From a bacterium (GTDB taxonomy: Bacteria; Actinomycetota; Thermoleophilia; Solirubrobacterales; 70-9): 9,368 nt of DNA. Positions 5,542-9,368 of the stretch are shown one piece after another. Location: assembly GCA_002919115.1 (NCBI GenBank), contig PKER01000277.1, positions 1 to 9,368 of the forward strand, given 5' to 3'. The position numbers and the translations under genes were made by a program. A model generated the notes under the pieces. It was not told where the DNA came from, searched no databases, and saw only the letters and a program-made list of their open reading frames with translations. Position 1 is the first letter of the stretch. Every line of letters begins with the position of its first letter.

Positions 5542-6811
5542 CCCGGCCACGGAACCGGCCTGGCTGGAGGAGAGGCGCCGCGCGGGCGCCTCTCGCGCGC
5601 AGGAACTCGGCCTTCCGGACCAGAAGACCCAGGGCTGGGAGTTCACCGAGCTCACCGGCCTCGACCTGAACGCCTACGCGCCAGCGCAGCGCAACGGCGC
5701 GAGCGCCACGGAGGCGGCGCCCATCCTCCCCACCCCCGAGGACGCGGCGTTCCTCCGGCAGGTCGACTCGCACGCGCTCGGCTCGGAGCTCGCCGAGCCC
5801 GAGGCCGGCGAGCGGCCCTCGAAGCCGGTCGTGATGCCGCTCAGCGACGCGGCCGCGGCCTACCCGGAGCTCGTGCGCCGGCACCTGGGCTCGCTCGTGG
5901 CGGCCGACGACGTGTTCGTCGCGCACAACGAGGCCAACTGGACGGGCGGGGCCTTCGTCTACGTCCCCGCGGGCCAGCGCCTCGAGGTGCCGATCGGCCT
6001 CAGCGCGATCCAGCGCAGCGCCGGCTCGCTGCTCGGGTGGCGCTCGCTGATCGTCCTCGAGGAGGGCGCCGAGGCCGAGGTCTGGGAGCAGTACCTCGCC
6101 GCCGACCAGGAGGTCGACGCGCTCTTCAACGGCGTCACCGAGCTGATCGTCGGCGACGGCGCCACGCTGCGCTTCGTCTGCGGCCAGGACCTGCCCGAGT
6201 CCTCGTGGGTGTTCGCGACCCAGCGCGCCTCGGTGGGCCGCGACGGCTCGCTCGACTGGGTCGCGCTCGGGTTCGGCTCGGCGCGCGGCAAGGTCCGCAT
6301 GGAGACCAAGCTCGCGGGCCGCGGCTCGCAGGCGAAGGTCACCGGCGCCTACGCCGGCGCGGGCAAGCAGCACCTCGACTACGACACGACGCAGGAGCAC
6401 GCCGCGCCCGACACCACCTCCGACCTCGCGTTCCGCGGCGTGCTGAGCGACGAGGCCACGGCGGTGTGGCGCGGGATGATCAAGGTCGACCCCGGCGCCC
6501 AGAAGACGGACGCCTTCCAGGAGAGCCGCAACCTGCTGCTCTCGGACCGCGCCCACGCCGACGCGATCCCGGGCCTCGAGATCGAGGCCGACGACGTGCG
6601 CTGCACGCACGCCGCCGCCGTCGCCCAGGTCGACGCCGACCAGCTCTACTACCTGCGCTCGCACGGGCTCTCCGAGGCCGCCGCGAAGCGCCTGGTCATC
6701 GACGGCTTTTTGCAGGAGCTCGTCGAGCGCACCATCGAGGGCCCGATCCGCGACGCCCTCGCCGGCGCGCTCGAGCGGCGCCTGGCCGAGCTGCTGGATA
6801 CGCCGAGCTGA
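5534..6811 (+). CDS. sufD: SufD, SufB-like scaffold subunit of SufBCD
   Basis: SufD pairs with SufB and SufC and contributes to iron entry and complex stability. The 425 residues show the SufD N-terminus (PAWLEERRRAGASRAQELGLPDQKTQGWEFT), the core ANWTGGAFVYVPAGQRLEVPIGL, and the C-terminal domain (DADQLYYLRSHGLSEAAAKRLVIDGFLQELVERT). The functional pair C357-T-H359 corresponds to C358/H360 of E. coli SufD (recalled numbering). The TTG start is favoured because GGAGGG (5523-5528) sits 5 nt upstream inside the sufB end and the N-terminus fits the family. The overlap with sufB indicates translational coupling. A strong hairpin lies at codons 13-21. The gene ends 24 bp before the lipoprotein gene. 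Confidence 0.96.
   Translation: MASPATEPAWLEERRRAGASRAQELGLPDQKTQGWEFTELTGLDLNAYAPAQRNGASATEAAPILPTPEDAAFLRQVDSHALGSELAEPEAGERPSKPVVMPLSDAAAAYPELVRRHLGSLVAADDVFVAHNEANWTGGAFVYVPAGQRLEVPIGLSAIQRSAGSLLGWRSLIVLEEGAEAEVWEQYLAADQEVDALFNGVTELIVGDGATLRFVCGQDLPESSWVFATQRASVGRDGSLDWVALGFGSARGKVRMETKLAGRGSQAKVTGAYAGAGKQHLDYDTTQEHAAPDTTSDLAFRGVLSDEATAVWRGMIKVDPGAQKTDAFQESRNLLLSDRAHADAIPGLEIEADDVRCTHAAAVAQVDADQLYYLRSHGLSEAAAKRLVIDGFLQELVERTIEGPIRDALAGALERRLAELLDTPS
5570..5594 (+). other. Strong hairpin early in the sufD coding sequence
   Basis: GAGAGGCGCC (5570-5579) and GGCGCCTCTC (5585-5594) form a perfect 10-bp stem with a 5-nt GCGCG loop, starting 36 nt after the sufD TTG. It encodes part of the conserved EERRRAGASR stretch, so codon constraint alone could produce it. 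If it folds in mRNA it could affect sufD translation or RNA processing. Confidence 0.5.
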
Positions 6812-6820
6812 CGTAGCGCG

Positions 6821-6826
6821 TAGGCT
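6821..6826 (+). promoter_or_regulatory. Putative -10 element of the lipoprotein gene (TAGGCT)
   Basis: TAGGCT matches TANNNT, ends 10 nt before the ATG at 6836, and is the only such hexamer in the 24-bp gap after sufD. It would give a leader of about 3 nt. There is no Shine-Dalgarno before the ATG. No clear -35 is seen. Confidence 0.38.
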
Positions 6827-6835
6827 CGCGCCGCC

Positions 6836-7243
6836 ATGTGGCACCGCGCGAGGGTCCTGCCGCTGATCGCACTTGCGCTCGCCGCCGCGGCCTGCGGTGG
6901 CGAGCGCGTCTTCGAGCCCACGGAGTTCGTCGAGGAGGCGAACGCCGAGGGCGCGGGCCTCGAGCTCGGCGAGCCGCTGGTCGCGATGCGCGAGGGCCTC
7001 GACGTCTACGAGCTGCGCCTGGCGGGCGCGGTGCAGGCCGCGCGCGACCCCGAGCGCGTCTCGGGCTCGCTGATCGTCGCCGCGGACGGCGAGGCCGCGC
7101 TGGCCGAGTTCCGGCGCTGCGAGCGCACGGCCGCGCTCGCCTGCTACCGCGTGAACAACATCGTGCTCGCGCTCGAGGGCGAGCCCGACTCGCCCGAGCT
7201 CGCGCCACTGGACGCGGCGGTCAGGGCGCTGGGCGAGCGGTAG
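6836..7243 (+). CDS. Small putative lipoprotein of unknown function
   Basis: I do not recognise the family. The 135 residues start with a lipoprotein signal (MWHRARVLPLIALALAAAAC) with C20 as the lipidated residue, so the protein should be anchored on the outer face of the cytoplasmic membrane. The lipobox is alanine-rich (AAAC), acceptable though less typical than LAGC. The mature part is acidic. It holds C95 and C103 (RRCERTAALAC), well placed for a disulfide, followed by a hydrophobic NNIVLALEG strand. Third-position G/C bias and a matching start support a real gene. It lies 24 bp after sufD on the same strand, but a possible promoter just upstream means it need not belong to the SUF transcript. 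It converges on the minus-strand membrane protein gene 31 bp away. Confidence 0.82.
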   Translation: MWHRARVLPLIALALAAAACGGERVFEPTEFVEEANAEGAGLELGEPLVAMREGLDVYELRLAGAVQAARDPERVSGSLIVAADGEAALAEFRRCERTAALACYRVNNIVLALEGEPDSPELAPLDAAVRALGER

Positions 7244-7273
7244 GCCGCCGCCCAGCGCCCCGCGCCGCGGGGC
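7224..7273. terminator. Overlapping hairpins at the convergent gene ends, probable bidirectional terminator
   Basis: A 12-bp perfect stem pairs GGGCGCTGGGCG (7224-7235) with CGCCCAGCGCCC (7249-7260). It continues, past a bulged A, as GCGG/CCGC, leaving a TAGG loop that contains the lipoprotein stop codon (7241-7243). A second hairpin, GCCCCGC/GCGGGGC with a 3-nt loop (7257-7273), shares 7257-7260 with the first, so the two are mutually exclusive. No T tract follows on either strand. The position between convergent genes suggests termination in both directions. Confidence 0.6.
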
Positions 7274-7274
7274 C

Positions 7275-8735
7275 TCAGGCGTTCGCCTGCGAGAGCAGGA
7301 AGAGCCCGAGGCTCGTGAACCCGATCATCAGCGCGAGCATCCAGTACTGCGAGCGGGTCGCGCGCTGCACGTCGCCGTACGTCGCCAGCGCCTTGTCGTG
7401 GCCCATGGCGAGCGCGATCACGTGCCCGGCGACCAGCGAGCCCACCTGCACGTACCAGACCAGCTCGGCGCCCAGGATCGTGTAGTCGATCCCGCTGTCC
7501 GCGGTCCCGAAGAGGTTCGAGCCGTTGCCGAGCGGGTCGGAGAGCAGGTAGGTGAACTGCGCCTGGATCTGGAAGACGAACAGGCTGAAGTAGTGCGCCA
7601 CCGAGTAGGCGAGGCCGATCGGGATGAAGCTGTGCGCGAACGCCCGCCCCAGCGTGCGCAGCGGCGGCGAGCCCTCGACGGAGTCCATCCCGCGCAGGCC
7701 GCCCCAGTAGATCGCGAACACGGCCGCGAGCGTGAGCACCAAGAAGATCGTGTAGGCGATCCGCAGCGACGCGACCGGCCCGGCGCCAAGGTCCGCCATC
7801 CACCCGTTCACGGTGTTCACGGGCTCGACCAAGAAGCCCTCGGCGGCGCCGTCGAACGTGGTGCCGCCGATCGTGACCAGCACGAAGGCGACCGAGCCGG
7901 GGATGTCGCCCCAGCCGTTCGCGCCCGCGAGCCAGCGGCGGCGCCCCAGCACCCCGTCGCGCACCTCGAGCCACGACAGGCTCGCGAACATCTTGTAGTA
8001 GACGGAGAACGCCTCGCCGCGGTCGAGCCACTTGTCGATCCCGAACAGCGCCATGCCGACGAACGTGTAGGCGCTGTAGATCAGGGTCGCGATCGCGACC
8101 GTGTACGGGCTGAGCTGGATGCCCTCGAAGCCCGGCGGCGCGTAGATCAGCTCGAGCCAGAAGAACGCGGCGAGCCCCAGCGCGGCGGGCCAGCGCCCCA
8201 GGCGCTCCGGATAGGTCAGCGGGGGCGGCGGCTGCTGGCCCGCGATCAGCCGGAAGCCGCCGGCGGCGACGCGCGCGATCGCCCGCCACGGGTTGAACGC
8301 GCGGAAGACGTTGCCGAAGAGCAGGCTCAGGCCCACCATGCCGAGCCAGAACGTCACGAAGACGAACGTGACGGCGAAGTTGCGCCCGGGCGCCTCGGTG
8401 CCGTACAGGCCGGACCAGACCGTGATCACGAGCAGCGCGACGCCGATCAGGCCGGCGAGCACCTCGGTCACCCGGTTGACGAGGAGCCGGGAGAGCCACG
8501 GCGCGACCGGCCGCCACTCGTCGCGCTCGAGGCGCGGGCGCTGCCAGCCGACCGAGAGCCCGACGAAGGAGACGATCAGGACGACCGACGCGCCCCAGAC
8601 GAAGAGCCACTGCGGGATCGGCAGGTCCTCGACGGCGACGATCCCGTGCGCGCTGGCCGCGGCCGGGAAGAGCAGCGCCGCCAGCAGGGCGGCGAGCCCC
8701 GCCGCGAGCAGGCGCGCGTCAGCGATCGCGCTCAC
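7275..8735 (-). CDS. Polytopic membrane protein of unknown function, cupredoxin-linked
   Basis: The 486 residues carry a signal-like N-terminus (about 7-29, ending PAAASA) and about ten further hydrophobic segments, near 44-63, 91-110, 120-142, 184-200, 211-232, 279-294, 322-345, 367-392, 418-442 and 463-482. Cleavage after A29 would leave H30 as the mature N-terminus (HGIVAVEDLPIPQW). Histidines H368 and H381 (AHSF...VAHYFS) and H438 and H446 (AGHVIALAMGH) lie in or beside membrane segments and could bind metal or heme. I recall similar actinobacterial and halophile proteins, sometimes labelled fenitrothion hydrolase, but would not trust that as function. The GTG start overlaps the stop of the upstream cupredoxin-like gene (GTGA), so the two are co-translated and probably cooperate. 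A metal transport or redox role is inference. Confidence 0.85.
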   Translation of the reverse strand: MSAIADARLLAAGLAALLAALLFPAAASAHGIVAVEDLPIPQWLFVWGASVVLIVSFVGLSVGWQRPRLERDEWRPVAPWLSRLLVNRVTEVLAGLIGVALLVITVWSGLYGTEAPGRNFAVTFVFVTFWLGMVGLSLLFGNVFRAFNPWRAIARVAAGGFRLIAGQQPPPPLTYPERLGRWPAALGLAAFFWLELIYAPPGFEGIQLSPYTVAIATLIYSAYTFVGMALFGIDKWLDRGEAFSVYYKMFASLSWLEVRDGVLGRRRWLAGANGWGDIPGSVAFVLVTIGGTTFDGAAEGFLVEPVNTVNGWMADLGAGPVASLRIAYTIFLVLTLAAVFAIYWGGLRGMDSVEGSPPLRTLGRAFAHSFIPIGLAYSVAHYFSLFVFQIQAQFTYLLSDPLGNGSNLFGTADSGIDYTILGAELVWYVQVGSLVAGHVIALAMGHDKALATYGDVQRATRSQYWMLALMIGFTSLGLFLLSQANA

Positions 8736-9214
8736 GACGGCACCACCGAGATCTTGGCGAGCAGGACGCCCGTCGAGTGCGACTCGAGCTCGAAGATGCC
8801 CTCGATGTTCGCCTTCACGCTCACCTTGGTCGGCTTGCCGGGCCCGACGTCGATGTACTCGTCATAGCCGTGCAGGTGCAGCTCGTCGGGGGCGTCGGCG
8901 TCGATCAAGAACTCGATCCGCCCGCCGGACTTGAACTCGATCTCGAGCGGGCCCCCCACGGGCTCGCCGTTTCGGATCTTGAGCGTGGGCAGCTTCGGCT
9001 CGGCCGGCTTGGGCTTCGGGTTGGGCTTCGGCTCGGCCTTCGCCGAGCCGTTCTCGTCGGACGGCGCCGCCTGCTCGGTCGTGGTCGTCGTCTGTGCCTG
9101 AGTTGTGGTCTCGGGCTCGTCGCCGCCGTTGTCGCCGCTCAGGACCACGAACAGCACCACGGCGACCACGAGGCCCGCGAGCGCGATCAGCGCTCCGCTC
9201 TTGTTGGATCTCAA
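8732..9214 (-). CDS. Membrane-anchored protein with a cupredoxin-like domain
   Basis: The preferred start is TTG at 9214 because AAAGGAG (plus-strand CTCCTTT, 9223-9229) lies 8 nt upstream; an ATG at 9238 would add 8 residues and lacks a Shine-Dalgarno. The 160-residue product has one N-terminal membrane helix (about 8-26), a Thr-rich stretch (36-46), a Pro/Lys/Glu linker (about 59-75), and a beta-rich domain (about 78-159) facing outside the membrane. The domain (GGRIEFLIDADAPDELHLHGYDEY ... FELESHSTG) follows the EfeO/cupredoxin-like pattern. H113, H115 and H146 are candidate metal ligands, but there is no Cys, so a classic blue-copper site is absent. Its stop overlaps the downstream membrane protein start by 4 bases (GTGA), implying joint expression. 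A role in binding or handing over a metal is inferred. Confidence 0.85.
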   Translation of the reverse strand: MRSNKSGALIALAGLVVAVVLFVVLSGDNGGDEPETTTQAQTTTTTEQAAPSDENGSAKAEPKPNPKPKPAEPKLPTLKIRNGEPVGGPLEIEFKSGGRIEFLIDADAPDELHLHGYDEYIDVGPGKPTKVSVKANIEGIFELESHSTGVLLAKISVVPS

Positions 9215-9246
9215 GTCGCTTGCTCCTTTCCGCCCCATGGGGGCGC

Positions 9247-9266
9247 GTCGCCCCGCGCGGGGCGAC
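9247..9266. repeat. Perfect 20-bp palindrome upstream of the cupredoxin-like gene
   Basis: GTCGCCCCGC followed by GCGGGGCGAC is a perfect 20-bp palindrome, 33 bp upstream of the TTG start. A second inverted repeat, GATCC-TCC-GGATC, lies at 9271-9283. Either could be an operator, a leader hairpin, or the terminator of the gene ending at 9285. No T tract follows. Confidence 0.55.
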
Positions 9267-9284
9267 AGGGGATCCTCCGGATCG

Positions 9285-9368
9285 CTAGGCGTGGGCCCGC
9301 GCGGGCGGCGGGCGCCGGGCGAACCCGAAGCGGAGGTCGAGGCGGGGGCCCGCGGCGGCGCGCGCGGT
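9285..9368 (-). CDS. Possible 3' end of another minus-strand gene (truncated by window edge)
   Basis: Reading the minus strand from 9368 gives 27 codons to a TAG at 9287-9285, ending in GPRLDLRFGFARRPPPARAHA. Every codon ends in G or C, and all A/T bases fall in positions one and two, as expected for coding sequence here. The orientation matches the two downstream minus-strand genes, 70 nt from the TTG start. The fragment is too short to identify; in DNA this GC-rich the open frame could be chance. Confidence 0.35.
   Translation of the reverse strand, partial: TARAAAGPRLDLRFGFARRPPPARAHA

Noticed and set aside
7398..8867. 489-codon plus-strand open frame opposite the membrane protein
   Set aside because: Extremely charged E/R/D/H/Q-rich sequence, the expected complement of hydrophobic codons on the other strand; the minus strand gives a coherent membrane protein with a start coupled to its neighbour.
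8990..9050. Short repeated CTTCGG/GGGCTTCGG stretch as a possible regulatory repeat
   Set aside because: It is coding sequence for the Pro/Lys/Glu linker of the cupredoxin-like protein; the repeats follow from Lys-Pro codons.

Overview
This 9.4 kb window is very GC-rich, with strong G/C preference at third codon positions. Its gene content points to a high-GC actinobacterial lineage. The closest fit is probably Thermoleophilia/Solirubrobacterales: SufB ends in an actinobacterial-type LPMEYAVEMNRLIELQMEG tail, a SufS/SufU pair is used, an NdoA-type Rieske protein sits in the SUF cluster, and there is a secreted beta-helix protein with RTX-like repeats. This placement is inferred from pattern recognition, not from a search.

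Positions 1-6811 (+ strand) hold a SUF iron-sulfur cluster assembly locus. In order: sufC (5' end outside the window), sufS (1-bp overlap), sufU (GTG start after a 130-bp gap with three inverted repeats), a secreted beta-helix/RTX-like gene that does not look like a SUF component and carries an apparent frameshift, a small Rieske [2Fe-2S] protein, sufB and sufD (8-bp overlap, TTG start). SufC, SufB and SufD would form the SufBCD scaffold with its ATPase. SufS and SufU would supply persulfide sulfur. The Rieske protein is a probable electron carrier or client. The catalytic residues I could place by recalled E. coli and B. subtilis numbering are all present.

A small lipoprotein gene (6836-7243, +) follows sufD. 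It converges on a two-gene minus-strand unit across a short spacer full of overlapping hairpins. That unit has, first, a membrane-anchored protein with a Pro/Lys linker and a cupredoxin-like domain (9214-8732). It then has, with a GTGA overlap, a roughly ten-helix membrane protein (8735-7275) whose predicted mature N-terminus is histidine. This pair is the least understood part of the window and may be a metal, possibly copper, handling or electron-transfer module. The last ~80 bases may hold the 3' end of another minus-strand gene.

Several genes (sufU, the beta-helix gene, the lipoprotein) have a lone TANNNT hexamer only 9-12 nt before the start codon and no Shine-Dalgarno sequence, which suggests near-leaderless mRNAs. 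The Rieske gene has a good TAAAAT box and an ordinary short leader. The SUF locus may therefore be several transcription units rather than one operon. No tRNA, rRNA, CRISPR array, insertion sequence or integrase was seen, and no stretch over 300 bases lacks a gene.
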